From Methylotuvimicrobium buryatense 5G (lineage in GTDB: Bacteria > Pseudomonadota > Gammaproteobacteria > Methylococcales > Methylomonadaceae): a DNA stretch of 64,000 nt. The stretch lies in assembly GCF_000341735.1 (NCBI RefSeq), contig NZ_KB455575.1:2321802-2385801 (forward strand), written 5' to 3'. This document shows, in pieces, positions 55,604-64,000 of this stretch. The notes below the pieces were generated by a model that was not told where the DNA came from, did no database searches, and saw only the letters and a program-made list of their open reading frames with translations. How positions within the stretch are numbered: position 1 is the stretch's first letter; each line of letters begins with the position of its first letter. The translations under genes and the position numbers were made by a program.

Positions 55604-56731
55604 CTGCTTGAGATAGTAATCCGACTGCATTTCGATCAATCGCGAAACCGTTCGTTTCAGGAAAAATGCGCGTATGTTTTCGTCATAGAGCTCCCTTGCC
55701 GCAACCTCGGCACTGCAAATCAGAATGACTTTATGAAAATACAAAGCATCGACCAATGTCGAAAAACGTTTGGCCTCATCATGATTATCAAAACCGAATC
55801 GCGGAATGCCGGATAAAATGACGACTCTGAAGGCTTGCACGATTTTCAAATAATCGGCCGGCCCTAACGGCTGCCTGCACATCTCATCGAAGGTGGTCAA
55901 CGCCACCTCGCCATGAGCGGCCCGCATTACGACATTTCTACCCAACACCTTAAGACTGCAAGGCTTCAGCGGTGCGGAATGGGTCAGTGCGCGGTAACAC
56001 TGCTCTAAAGCCGAAGCCGCATATTCGTCGAGCGGGTAAAAATAGGTTTTTTCAGCGCCGTGAAGTCGCGTCAATCGATAATCGTGCTTGGCAACGAGCT
56101 CGACGACATCCGCCGAAGCCTTCAATAGCTTGATGAACTTTAAAAACAGCTCCGGAACCAATCCGGCTTGATATAAATCATCGGGATGCCGGTTTGAAGT
56201 AGTGACGATTACAGTACCGAGCTCGAATAAACGACTGAACAGCCGATCCAATATAACGGCATTGGCGACATCGATCACATGAAACTCGTCGAAACAAAGT
56301 AGCTTTGTCGAGGCATTAATTTCGTCAGCCAGAGCATGAATGATGTCCTGTTTTTTTTCCAAACGCCAGCGATGAGAGAACTCATGAACTTCCAATATAA
56401 AAGTATGGAAATGAACCCGACGTTTTTCCTGAATAGGACAATGGTCGTAGAACAAATCCATTAACATCGACTTGCCCCGTCCTACTCCACCGTAGATATA
56501 CAAACTCTTGCAAGGTTTTCCGCGCGTCGAAGGCAACCTCAAAAATCCTGACCGATCTTCGGTAGTCAATTTGTCCAGCATTTCCTGAAGGTAATGCAAT
56601 GCCTCGACCTGGGCCGGATCATAGTCGATAAGGCCTTGCTCTACTCGCCACTGGTATTCGATTAGCAACGATTCACCGGCAACGTGCTTAGCTTGAGCCG
56701 GAGTCATTTTGCTTAGGAATTTTTTAAACAT
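55601..56731 (-). CDS. zapE: ZapE (AFG1-family) ATPase
   Basis: ZapE binds FtsZ and helps division under low oxygen or heat in E. coli. The 376-residue protein has the AFG1 features: Walker [47 protein letters not shown] (Walker B) and [13 protein letters not shown]. Its last codon and stop continue the heptamer array that follows. It is upstream of bamA on the same strand, 478 bp away. Confidence 0.95.
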   Translation of the reverse strand: MFKKFLSKMTPAQAKHVAGESLLIEYQWRVEQGLIDYDPAQVEALHYLQEMLDKLTTEDRSGFLRLPSTRGKPCKSLYIYGGVGRGKSMLMDLFYDHCPIQEKRRVHFHTFILEVHEFSHRWRLEKKQDIIHALADEINASTKLLCFDEFHVIDVANAVILDRLFSRLFELGTVIVTTSNRHPDDLYQAGLVPELFLKFIKLLKASADVVELVAKHDYRLTRLHGAEKTYFYPLDEYAASALEQCYRALTHSAPLKPCSLKVLGRNVVMRAAHGEVALTTFDEMCRQPLGPADYLKIVQAFRVVILSGIPRFGFDNHDEAKRFSTLVDALYFHKVILICSAEVAARELYDENIRAFFLKRTVSRLIEMQSDYYLKQ

Positions 56732-56799
56732 GGGATGGCTTTTAAAAACCGACTGGGTTTTCTCGACAAGGTGAACCGATTATCCTGAATTCGGTAATT

Positions 56800-56961
56800 T
56801 ATACCTTTCGCACTTCAAATTTCGGCGATGCTTAAGGAGGCGCCGGGGTGAGCGGTAAAGGCTTTGCCAGCATGAATGCTGGCATAGAGCCTACATGGAC
56901 GTATTCACGACGTCCTTTGACGATCACCCCGGTGCCGAATTTTGATCCACGATGGGTACAA
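56800..56961. repeat. Family C palindromic repeat, copy C4
   Basis: Starts TATACCTTTCGCACTTCAAA and ends TTTTGATCCACGATGGGTA. The inner hairpin is GCCAGCATGAATGCTGGC, followed by ACATGGACGTATTCACGACG. A short C-like end (ACTTGAAGTGCGATAGAG) recurs at 57052-57069. Together they occupy the 376-bp gap between yajD and zapE; no gene is seen. Confidence 0.75.
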
Positions 56962-57107
56962 CCATGAAGCTCATGGAGCATTTCTAGGAACTGCCTTAAC
57001 CGAACAAAAAAGCGCTTTCTCAACATCGCAAAACAAGGACGCTAATACCGAAACTTGAAGTGCGATAGAGATAGCCGCGCTCCGGTCAACCTGTAAAGCA
57101 GTCTGCA

Positions 57108-57482
57108 TTACTGCTTTCCTTTCAATAAACTCTCAAGATTCGCGAAAGGATTGAAAGTTGCGGTTTTACCGCTATCTTTGGCTGAACCGGTATTGTAATG
57201 AGCGTGCTCATAGCGGGCATGTTCGTTGTCATGGCAATACAGACACAATAACTCCCAATTGCTGCCGTCCGCAGGATTATTATCGTGATTGTGGTCCCGA
57301 TGATGAACGGTCAATTCTCTGACATTGCTATGATCGAATTCCCTCGCGCAACGCCCGCAAATCCACGGATACATTTTCAACGCTTTTTCGCGGTAGCCCT
57401 TTTCTCGTTCAGCCTGACTACGGCGCGCATCGAGAACGATTTGATCGAGTTTGGTTTTATCCAATGGTTTTTTCGTAGGCAT
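57108..57482 (-). CDS. yajD: YajD-family HNH nuclease
   Basis: The 124-residue protein has an HNH fold: ICGRCAREF and LLCLYCHDNEH provide two CxxC pairs for zinc, and LTVHHRDHNHDNNPADGSNWELLC carries the His-Asn active-site motif. It closely matches E. coli YajD from memory, including the NPFANLESLL ending. The cellular role is unknown. It starts 30 bp behind the PRPP-synthetase homologue and may be cotranscribed. Confidence 0.92.
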   Translation of the reverse strand: MPTKKPLDKTKLDQIVLDARRSQAEREKGYREKALKMYPWICGRCAREFDHSNVRELTVHHRDHNHDNNPADGSNWELLCLYCHDNEHARYEHAHYNTGSAKDSGKTATFNPFANLESLLKGKQ

Positions 57483-57512
57483 AAAATCACCTGATTATTA
57501 ATACTGTTGTGA

Positions 57513-58391
57513 CTATAAAATCGACCGGATCGCATCACTCAACAACGCATCGAGTTTGATACAAGATGTCGGATGTTCAATGCTGTCCGTACTCCAAATT
57601 TCTTTGACGCCTGCCGCGCGAATATGCGACTCGGCATCGCCGCAAAACAACGGATGCGTGATCGCGGCATAAACGGCACGGGCGCCGGCGTTTTGCAACA
57701 AACCGATCGTGCGGGCTAGTGTTCTTCCGGTACTGGCCATGTCATCAATGATAACTACCGATTTGCCGCTAAACTCCGCTTCCGGCAAGGTAATATCGAC
57801 TTCTCGGTCGCCGCGTCTGATTTTATCGGCTACCGCATAATCGAAACCGATTTGCGAGGCAATACCGGATACCCATTGTTCGGATTCGCTATCCGGTCCG
57901 AGCAGCACCGCATCACTTAACTGCCGGCGCAAAAAATCGCCAATCGCACCGGCCGCGGAAAGACAAACCGCATTTGCAAGCGGGATCGCCTGATGTAAAT
58001 GAGAAATACGGTGCAGATGCGGATCGACCGTTAGAACATCATCGAACAAATCAGCCAACATCCGGCCGACAATGCGCTGACTGACAGCCTCGCCGGGACG
58101 ATTAGCGATATCCTGGCGCATGTAACAAAGATATGGCGCCACCAAGGTAACTCGCTTAGCGCCCAACTCCCTTGCTGTCCGAGCAAACAGCATTAATTCG
58201 ATCAATTTGTCGTTCGGCTGGTCGAGACTTCGGCAAACGATAACATGTTCGGGTAACACTGCCGGAAGCCGAACCAAACTTTCGCCGTCGGGAAAACGGT
58301 GCAATTCAATGAGTTCGAACGGGGTTTCAAGCCTGCAAGCCAGTCTCTCGGCTTGTGCGCAATAATCGGGAAAGGCCAGTACCAGCATCAT
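57513..58391 (-). CDS. Ribose-phosphate pyrophosphokinase homologue
   Basis: It should make or use PRPP. The 292-residue protein has the Prs-like double phosphoribosyltransferase fold: HRFPDGESLVRL, PYLCYMRQDIANRPGE, VDPHLHRI and the PRPP loop VVIIDDMASTGRTL. It is shorter than the housekeeping Prs (about 315). It starts one base after the phosphorylase gene, a pair that suggests recycling of ribose from nucleosides into PRPP. ATG codons at 58391 and 58388 are both possible starts. Confidence 0.92.
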   Translation of the reverse strand: MMLVLAFPDYCAQAERLACRLETPFELIELHRFPDGESLVRLPAVLPEHVIVCRSLDQPNDKLIELMLFARTARELGAKRVTLVAPYLCYMRQDIANRPGEAVSQRIVGRMLADLFDDVLTVDPHLHRISHLHQAIPLANAVCLSAAGAIGDFLRRQLSDAVLLGPDSESEQWVSGIASQIGFDYAVADKIRRGDREVDITLPEAEFSGKSVVIIDDMASTGRTLARTIGLLQNAGARAVYAAITHPLFCGDAESHIRAAGVKEIWSTDSIEHPTSCIKLDALLSDAIRSIL

Positions 58392-58392
58392 A

Positions 58393-59928
58393 TTAGAAAG
58401 CCACCAACGGCTTCAAAACATGCTCCTCTACGCCGATACGATAACCGTTATCATCGGCCGCTAGCGTTTTCGCGAATTTAAAATCCGCCGAAAAGCCTGC
58501 ATAGACCCGATAAATCGGCTCGCCTTTCTGCACCCTGTCGCCGATTTTTTTCAACAGATCGACGCCGGCTTTTTTATCCATCGGTGCGCCGGCAATCCGG
58601 GCAATCTTGGCCATTTGAAAATTATCGATATGGGTCACAATGCCGTCTTGATCTGCGCAGACTTCGTGACATAAAGTGCCGGGCGTAAAGTCTATGGTTT
58701 TGGCACCTTGAGCCTGTATCAAATCGTTCATTTTGGCGAGTGCCCGACCCGAATCGAGAATATCGCGCGCAATCGCATAGCCCTGCCCGCCTCTAACATC
58801 GGGATCGAACTCAATAATCCTTCCGGCTAATTGCAGCGATTTTTGGCGCAAATCGAACGGCGCATCGGGATTGTTTTCCAGCACCTGCATGATATCGCGC
58901 GCCTCGAGCACCGGGCCGATGCCGCGTCCGACCGGCTGGCGGCCGTCGGTAATCATGACTTCCAAATGAATATTGAGTTGATCGCCGACAAATTCGAATA
59001 ACTTGCGTAAAGCAAGCGCCTGGCGCATGTGCCGAACTTTTGCGGTCGGCCCGACCGGAATATCGACGATCAAATGCGTGGAACCCGCCGCCAATTTTTT
59101 CGACAGAATAGAGGCCACCATTTGCCCTTGAGAATCGATCCCGAGCGGGCGCTCGACCGAAATTAGCAGATCATCGACCGGCGCCAGTTTTGCGGTGCCG
59201 CCCCACGCTAAACAGCCACGTTCCTGACGTACGATATCATGTAAGCGTTCAGGCGGTAAATTAACTTCAGCCAAAACCTCCATCGTATCGGCGGTACCGG
59301 CCGGCGACGTAATCGCCCGGCTCGACGTTTTCGGTATCAACATGCCGTGCGCGGCGACAATCGGCACGACCAACATCGAAGTTCGATTACCCGGTATGCC
59401 GCCGATACAATGTTTGTCGGCCACCAGCGACTCGTGCCAATTCATGCGCTCGCCCGAATCCAGCATTGCTCGCGTCAAATACAAGAGTTCGTCTCGGTCG
59501 AGATTGTTTTGGCCGGTCGCAACCAAAAAAGCCGCCATCTCCATTTTCGAATAGCGTGTCTCGGCAATATCCTTGGCAATACTAGTAAAATCATCCTGAC
59601 TCAAGCGTTCGCCGTTAATCTTTCGGCGCACGGCATCCATCGACACGGGCGGCTCGGCATGTTCCACCGTAACTAATGCGCCTTCGTCAATATTGAGTTT
59701 TTGGAAAGCTTGCTCGGAAAGACCCAGCTCGCCGGAATGCACGATGGAGCTATCGTCCACAACATTGAGCACTGCCAACAGTTTGTTGCCGTTCGCGCAA
59801 ACCTTGATTTTCGACAACGCCTGAAAACCCTCGGCTCGGTAAAACGCGCATTCCCGGTTTAAATAAGCGACGTTTTCATGATACGTATCGATGCCGATAC
59901 GGCGGATTTGTAACGTGTCGTTACTCAT
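58393..59928 (-). CDS. Thymidine/AMP phosphorylase family protein (long, archaeal-type)
   Basis: The 511-residue protein belongs to the long branch of the pyrimidine-nucleoside phosphorylase family, which includes archaeal AMP phosphorylase. An N-terminal domain of about 85 residues precedes the helical domain ([35 protein letters not shown]) and the phosphate-binding motif [24 protein letters not shown]. Glycine-rich [18 protein letters not shown] also fits. Whether it takes thymidine, other nucleosides or AMP cannot be read from sequence. Its partner makes PRPP, consistent with nucleoside salvage. Confidence 0.92.
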   Translation of the reverse strand: MSNDTLQIRRIGIDTYHENVAYLNRECAFYRAEGFQALSKIKVCANGNKLLAVLNVVDDSSIVHSGELGLSEQAFQKLNIDEGALVTVEHAEPPVSMDAVRRKINGERLSQDDFTSIAKDIAETRYSKMEMAAFLVATGQNNLDRDELLYLTRAMLDSGERMNWHESLVADKHCIGGIPGNRTSMLVVPIVAAHGMLIPKTSSRAITSPAGTADTMEVLAEVNLPPERLHDIVRQERGCLAWGGTAKLAPVDDLLISVERPLGIDSQGQMVASILSKKLAAGSTHLIVDIPVGPTAKVRHMRQALALRKLFEFVGDQLNIHLEVMITDGRQPVGRGIGPVLEARDIMQVLENNPDAPFDLRQKSLQLAGRIIEFDPDVRGGQGYAIARDILDSGRALAKMNDLIQAQGAKTIDFTPGTLCHEVCADQDGIVTHIDNFQMAKIARIAGAPMDKKAGVDLLKKIGDRVQKGEPIYRVYAGFSADFKFAKTLAADDNGYRIGVEEHVLKPLVAF

Positions 59929-60102
59929 AAAGAGTCTAAATTAAAATAAATTCGCCTGATAATGCTTGTTGCAACAAACAATGTCAACCTAAGCCGATAA
60001 ACATTAACCTCGAACAAACCCTTAACCGTATGGCAAGGACAAAGGATTGCCCTACTTGAAATTAACGGTATCATACAGAAAAAACTGCTTCGGGCTTAAC
60101 CC

Positions 60103-61692
60103 ATGAATTCACCCCCTCTCGAAACTCGATTGATCCCTTCACTCCTCAACAGCCGAGCATACCCTCATGCAAGCGCTACGATTGAATTATTGGAAACGCA
60201 TATCTCCTGGATACTGCTGACCGGCGAATTTGCTTATAAAATTAAAAAACCGGTCGATTTCGGATTTCTGGATTTTTCGACCCTCGAAAAACGCCGCTTT
60301 TGTTGCGATGAAGAATTACGGCTCAACCGCCGTTTTTCGTCATCGCTTTATCTGGACGTCGTTCCGATAACGGGGAGCCCCGAAAAACCCGAGATGGGTG
60401 GGACAGGAATGGCAACCGAATATGCCGTAAAAATGCGGCAATTCGATCAGCAAGGACTCATGAGTATGCGCGCCGAAAATGGCCTGCTTTCAACCGACGA
60501 TATCGACGGCATCGCCCGAATCGTCAGCCGATTTCATAACGACACCGAGACGACAGCCCCTGAATCGCCTTATGGCGAGCCGGACGACATAAGGCATTGG
60601 AGTGAAGAAAACTTTCACCACATCGAACCGTTGCTAGACGACGCATCGGAAATTCGCCGACTGAAAAGCCTGCACACCTGGACCCGGAACGAATGGCAAC
60701 AGAAGGCCGAACTCATGCAGCAACGTAAACGCCAAGGCTTTATCCGGGAATGTCACGGAGATTTACACTTGGGCAATATCGCGCTGATCGACGGCCAGGT
60801 GACGCCCTTCGATTGTATTGAATTTAACCCGATGCTGCGCTGGATCGATGTCGCCAGCGAAATGGCCTTCATCTTCATGGACTTGATTCACCGCCAATTC
60901 GAAGCATTGGCATGGCGACTGCTCAACCGTTATCTGCATCAAACCGGTGATTATCAAGGTTTAGCCTTACTGCGCTATTATTTGGTTTACCGAGCCTTGG
61001 TACGCGGCAAGGTGGCATTGTTGAGAATGCAACAAGACTCCGACCCAAGTAACCGCAATAGCATAAAGGCAGAATACCAAGCCTATGCCGATTTAGCCGA
61101 GCGCCATATTCAAACGCCACGACCAATGTTATTAATCACACATGGCTTCTCGGGGTCAGGCAAATCCTTTTTTGCCGAAAAACTGGCCGAACAACTCGGA
61201 GCAATCCATCTCCGCTCGGATATCGAACGCAAACGCCTTTATGGTTTCGCTCCTCAAGAATCAACGAATTCCGAGGCGGGAGGCGGCATTTATAACACTG
61301 AAGCAGGCGAGATTACCTACCGGCATTTGGCTGATACGGCTCACGCCATACTGAATGAAGGGTTCAGCGTGATCGTCGACGCCACCTTTCTTAAACAAAC
61401 CCAACGCGCGGAATTTATTGCATTGACCGAAAAAACCGACGCATTGCTACTCATCTTGGATTTTAAAGCAAGCCAAAAAACCTTGATCGAGCGTATCGAC
61501 TCTAGGCAAAAACGAGGCACCGATCCCTCCGAGGCCACACCCGACATCTTACAACGACAGATAGACTCGGACGAACCTTTAACGGAACCGGAACAAAACA
61601 TGACCATAACGGTCGACACCGAAAACGAATCGGCTTTTGAGGATTTATTCGCGGCGATACAGACTTTAGGAATTGGTCATAAGGAGATTTGA
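60103..61692 (+). CDS. APH-like kinase domain fused to a P-loop (zeta/AAA_33) kinase domain
   Basis: The first part (about 1-335) has an aminoglycoside-phosphotransferase-like fold with ECHGDLHLGNIALIDGQVTPFDCIEFNP (catalytic loop HGDLHxGN and metal-binding D). The second part (about 340-525) is a P-loop kinase with Walker A THGFSGSGKSFFAEKLAEQLG and IHLRSDIERKRL. The fusion is widespread in proteobacteria and of unknown substrate; resistance to antibiotics should not be inferred. The last residues (LGIGHKEI) and the stop codon lie in a family D repeat. Confidence 0.9.
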   Translation: MNSPPLETRLIPSLLNSRAYPHASATIELLETHISWILLTGEFAYKIKKPVDFGFLDFSTLEKRRFCCDEELRLNRRFSSSLYLDVVPITGSPEKPEMGGTGMATEYAVKMRQFDQQGLMSMRAENGLLSTDDIDGIARIVSRFHNDTETTAPESPYGEPDDIRHWSEENFHHIEPLLDDASEIRRLKSLHTWTRNEWQQKAELMQQRKRQGFIRECHGDLHLGNIALIDGQVTPFDCIEFNPMLRWIDVASEMAFIFMDLIHRQFEALAWRLLNRYLHQTGDYQGLALLRYYLVYRALVRGKVALLRMQQDSDPSNRNSIKAEYQAYADLAERHIQTPRPMLLITHGFSGSGKSFFAEKLAEQLGAIHLRSDIERKRLYGFAPQESTNSEAGGGIYNTEAGEITYRHLADTAHAILNEGFSVIVDATFLKQTQRAEFIALTEKTDALLLILDFKASQKTLIERIDSRQKRGTDPSEATPDILQRQIDSDEPLTEPEQNMTITVDTENESAFEDLFAAIQTLGIGHKEI

Positions 61693-61755
61693 TCGTAAAT
61701 AACTTCCCTATTTAAGGAGGGTTCGGCTGCTCGATTGACAGGTGTCGGCGACTGG
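61672..61755. repeat. Family D repeat, partial copy D7
   Basis: TTAGGAATTGGTCATAAGGAG and GTAAATAACTTCCCTATTT match the D-family left end (with a small insertion), then GGAGGGTTCGGCTGCTCGATTGACAGGTGTCGGCG (cited in part) matches D2. The right half is missing. The element supplies the 3' end of the kinase-fusion gene. Confidence 0.7.
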
Positions 61756-61770
61756 AAAGGGTATCTTCCA

Positions 61771-62187
61771 TCATTCCGTATATTGCCGAGTCCTTGATTT
61801 ATAATCGGTCAACGATTTGAAATGTGCGTCGCGATCTTCCCGGTTCTTAGGTTTTAATGTATTGTCTCTGACAGGCTGTTTCGGTAGTTCACGGCTCTCT
61901 TCAGCTTTGTCGACAATCGCTCGATGGCTTGCCGCCTTGTCGAAGACTTCCGTTTTCGGAATATTGGAAGGCGAGCTCAACGCTAAAAACAACCCGAAAG
62001 CCCATATGGTCAATGCCGCACAAAGCAAAAACAGCCTATTTTTTTTCAGCGTAGCCTTGTTCAACTTTTTGACGATCAGTCCGCCTCGCACCAGCGGCTC
62101 GATCATCAATGCGGCACAGAGCATGAAAAAGCCAATGATCAGATAAGGAAAAAACGAAAGTAAAACATTGAACAGATAAGTACTCAT
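61771..62187 (-). CDS. Small membrane protein of unknown function
   Basis: I do not recognise it. From the start at 62187 the protein has 138 residues with two hydrophobic segments (LLSFFPYLIIGFFMLCAALMI, about 9-30, and LFLLCAALTIWAFGLFLAL, about 52-70), then a charged, lysine- and arginine-rich tail of about 65 residues. The longer frame to 62304 overlaps the SPFH gene and has no support. It follows the SPFH lipoprotein gene by 94 bp and may form an envelope unit with it. Confidence 0.65.
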   Translation of the reverse strand: MSTYLFNVLLSFFPYLIIGFFMLCAALMIEPLVRGGLIVKKLNKATLKKNRLFLLCAALTIWAFGLFLALSSPSNIPKTEVFDKAASHRAIVDKAEESRELPKQPVRDNTLKPKNREDRDAHFKSLTDYKSRTRQYTE

Positions 62188-62281
62188 GCCGTATCGGCGA
62201 AAATCCGAACCGGTCCGAATCCAGCTGGTTTTCCGCTCCTCCCTAGAAGCCTTTGATAAAAGTAGCCGAACATAACCGCAA

Positions 62282-63163
62282 TCAATGCTTTCCCAGCATG
62301 ACACCGCCGGCGATTGTGCCGAGCATTTCCATCGGAATAAAGACCTTGTTATTCGATTCGCTCATTTTGTCGAGCACATTCAGAGAGCGGTAGCGGATGT
62401 ATTCGTTCGTGACCGACTGCGCCAGAATCTTGTTAACTTCGGCCTCGGCCTCGGCTTTTTCGACGTCGATAGCGCGTTGCATGCGTTGCTCTTGAAGCTT
62501 GCGCTCTAATTGCACTTTACTGATTTCCAATTGCGCCTCTTCCTGCTGAATCATTTCGCGCCGTTCTGCTGCATTTTCCTGCGCCTTAACGATGATTTCC
62601 GGATACCTTATGTCCGCCAACCCGACATAGCGCACTAAAAACGGCGTTCTTTCGCCTATGCTCTTCGATAATTTGGCGCTCAATTCGGAATTGATCGCTT
62701 CCCGAGAAGAACTGATCTCGGCAATCGTATAATTCGACAAAAACTCTCTAGCTTCCGACCGGATAATCTGCTGCGCATAGGTCTGGTAAACCTTATCGAG
62801 AGGAATGCTTTCAACATCGCCAACTTGCTCCGGCGCTATTTTGGAAAACAATTCATCATACTGTTCCGGCTTAACAGCCAGCGTCATCCGCAAATCAAAC
62901 GCCATATTCAACTTGTCTTTCGGCATGAACAACTGCATTTGCTCGGCTTTGGCTATGTCCGAAACATTCATGACGACCAACTTGTCGCAATAGGCCCAAC
63001 AAGGCTCTAGCCTAAACTTCGAGGTATTGACGATGCCTTCCTTGAAGCCGTATTGGGTCATGATCTTCCCGACATGAGCAGACGGCACTTCAACCTTACT
63101 GCCGCAACCCGCCAGGACCGAAGAAGTTAGAATACAAACAACCAGAAGTTTTCGCTGAATCAT
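62282..63163 (-). CDS. SPFH/prohibitin-like lipoprotein
   Basis: The 293-residue protein has a lipoprotein signal (SSVLAGC, modified Cys about residue 19). An SPFH (Band 7) domain (about 25-200: PSAHVGKIMTQYGFKEGIVNTSKFRLEPCW) and a long Glu/Gln-rich coiled coil (about 200-255) follow, then a C-terminal hydrophobic stretch. SPFH proteins build large ring or cage assemblies on membranes. Most are anchored by a transmembrane helix; a lipid anchor, which would place this one in the periplasm, is uncommon. It is upstream of a small membrane-protein gene. Confidence 0.88.
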   Translation of the reverse strand: MIQRKLLVVCILTSSVLAGCGSKVEVPSAHVGKIMTQYGFKEGIVNTSKFRLEPCWAYCDKLVVMNVSDIAKAEQMQLFMPKDKLNMAFDLRMTLAVKPEQYDELFSKIAPEQVGDVESIPLDKVYQTYAQQIIRSEAREFLSNYTIAEISSSREAINSELSAKLSKSIGERTPFLVRYVGLADIRYPEIIVKAQENAAERREMIQQEEAQLEISKVQLERKLQEQRMQRAIDVEKAEAEAEVNKILAQSVTNEYIRYRSLNVLDKMSESNNKVFIPMEMLGTIAGGVMLGKH

Positions 63164-63213
63164 AATTTTCTCGCACTAAATACAAATGGACCCGGAAATC
63201 TTATAACCTCGAA

Positions 63214-63442
63214 CCTGATTAGCAAGATGCTTCAGCTTGCTGAAGCCAATTGTCCGAGCAGTGGCCAGTCGTAGCCACTTCTGCGGGACGGGTTATTTAA
63301 CCCGTCCCCAACGTTTCGGTTTGCCCTAAACATTTCGGCTAACTTCGGCCAAAGTCAAAACGTTTAGGACGGGGTTGCAAACCCCGTCCTGCTAGGGATA
63401 TGCTGGTTTTTGGCCTTTAGCTGAAGAAACTTGCTAATCAGG
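63214..63442. mobile_element. Family A MITE, full copy A3 (inverted, 229 bp)
   Basis: It has the same length and ends as A1 (CCTGATTAGCAAG / CTTGCTAATCAGG) but inverted orientation. It is flanked by the octamer ACCTCGAA at 63206-63213 and 63443-63450, an exact 8-bp target duplication. It holds no gene. Confidence 0.92.
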
Positions 63443-63518
63443 ACCTCGAATATAGACGACCGGGAAAAATTTGCCTTATTTACTCCCTTTATACTCAAAA
63501 AATGGTTAACTTTATGAA

Positions 63519-63686
63519 GGTATGGGTTGTGGCTAGCGCGAATGTCGGCATCGGGGTGCCCATCAAAGGACGCCGTGAATACGTCCATGTAGGTTCTATG
63601 ACAGCATCCATGCTGCCAAAGCCTTTGCCGAACACCCCGACGCCTCCATACGCTAATGCCGAAGTTTGAAGTGCGATAGGTATATT
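63519..63686. repeat. Family C palindromic repeat, copy C5 (inverted)
   Basis: It ends GTTTGAAGTGCGATAGGTATA, the inverse of the C2-C4 start, and holds GGACGCCGTGAATACGTCC and the hairpin GACAGCATCCATGCTGCC. With A3 it fills the 597-bp gap between the SPFH gene and the PP2C gene. Confidence 0.75.
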
Positions 63687-63760
63687 CTTAGACGGTTTTT
63701 CTATCAAAAGGGAGTAAGTTCGGCTTTTTCGAATGCAACCAACAATACCCTTATTAGATT

Positions 63761-64000
63761 CTACGAACAGTCCGCCTGAGATTCCGCCAACAAAATCAAT
63801 GTAATATTATCGTCGGCCGCATTCGCCAACGCTTCTGCCAGAAGTTGCTCGGTCTTATTATCCAAGCTCCCATCCCCTGCGAGTATGGTCGCGATTGTTG
63901 AATCGGGCACTTGACCGGTCAATCCGTCGCTGCAAAGTAATACAATATCCCTCTTATCGCGTATTTCCTCGACCACATCCACTTGCACAACTTCTTTGTC
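63761..64000 (-). CDS. PP2C-family Ser/Thr phosphatase, C-terminal part (runs off the window)
   Basis: The visible 79 codons encode the end of a PPM-type phosphatase: DIVLLCSDGLTGQVPDSTI (metal-binding Asp in CSDGL) and ADDNITLILL (metal-binding DN). The start lies beyond base 64000; an internal ATG at 63988 is not the true start. Such phosphatases reverse Ser/Thr phosphorylation and often accompany FHA proteins; an FHA gene lies at 37.4 kb. Confidence 0.88.
   Translation of the reverse strand, partial: DKEVVQVDVVEEIRDKRDIVLLCSDGLTGQVPDSTIATILAGDGSLDNKTEQLLAEALANAADDNITLILLAESQADCS

Noticed and set aside
55402-55611. Open frame of about 70 codons with repeating FHLSPFT peptide
   Set aside because: It is the TTTCACC heptamer array read on its stop-free strand; no ribosome site and no sense beyond the repeat.
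60103-61692. Antibiotic (aminoglycoside) resistance gene
   Set aside because: The APH-like fold is shared by many kinases; this fusion with a P-loop kinase is a common chromosomal protein of unknown substrate.

Overview
The window looks like chromosomal DNA of a gammaproteobacterium, most likely a type I methanotroph of the Methylomicrobium/Methylotuvimicrobium/Methylobacter kind. That placement is an inference. It rests on gamma-type operon orders (bamA-skp-fabZ-lpxA-rnhB-dnaE, fliEFGHIJK with fleQ-fleSR, rluC divergent from rne), a secreted cytochrome P460, a bacteriohemerythrin-kinase fusion and many short palindromic repeats of the type common in methanotroph genomes. No pmo, mxa or xox gene lies here, and I saw no rRNA, tRNA, CRISPR array or transposase gene.

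Layout. 1-5.0 kb: chemotaxis genes (cheY and a receptor on the minus strand; cheR, cheD, cheB on the plus strand), then a GGDEF diguanylate cyclase. 6.7-16.3 kb: a signalling cluster of three histidine kinases (one with an N-terminal hemerythrin), a REC-PAS protein, a REC domain fused to a PilB/GspE-type ATPase, and an MglA-like GTPase. 16.5-22.4 kb: cytochrome P460, a DoxX-MsrP pair, a cupin, an ABC1/UbiB kinase and a small unknown gene. 23.3-35.4 kb: the flagellar fliEFGHIJK run with fleQ and fleSR. 36-44 kb: CorC-like, FHA, PilZ, RadA, an OmpR-type regulator with a PepSY protein, SppA, a HAD phosphatase and RluC. 44-55 kb: rne, dnaE, rnhB and the envelope genes lpxA, fabZ, skp, bamA. 55.6-64 kb: zapE, yajD, a nucleoside phosphorylase with a PRPP-synthetase homologue, an APH-like/P-loop kinase fusion, an SPFH lipoprotein and the 3' part of a PP2C phosphatase.

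How it may work together. Much of the first 38 kb serves motility and surface behaviour: chemotaxis adaptation enzymes, flagellar export and switch genes under a FleQ/sigma-54 cascade (two good -24/-12 sites are visible), c-di-GMP synthesis and PilZ reading. The most unusual unit is the tight operon mglA-like GTPase / histidine kinase / REC-ATPase, flanked by an oxygen- or redox-sensing hemerythrin kinase. It looks like a phosphorelay- and GTPase-controlled pilus or secretion motor.

The intergenic DNA is crowded with non-coding repeats. Family A has 13-bp terminal inverted repeats and exact 8-bp target duplications, so it is a genuine MITE. Families B, C, D and E are mosaics that share internal modules. 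A composite element made of two heptamer arrays sits inside the fli operon and again upstream of bamA; its arrays carry stop codons in all three frames of one strand and run into the stop codons of fliI and zapE. fliK carries in-frame 204-bp repeats.
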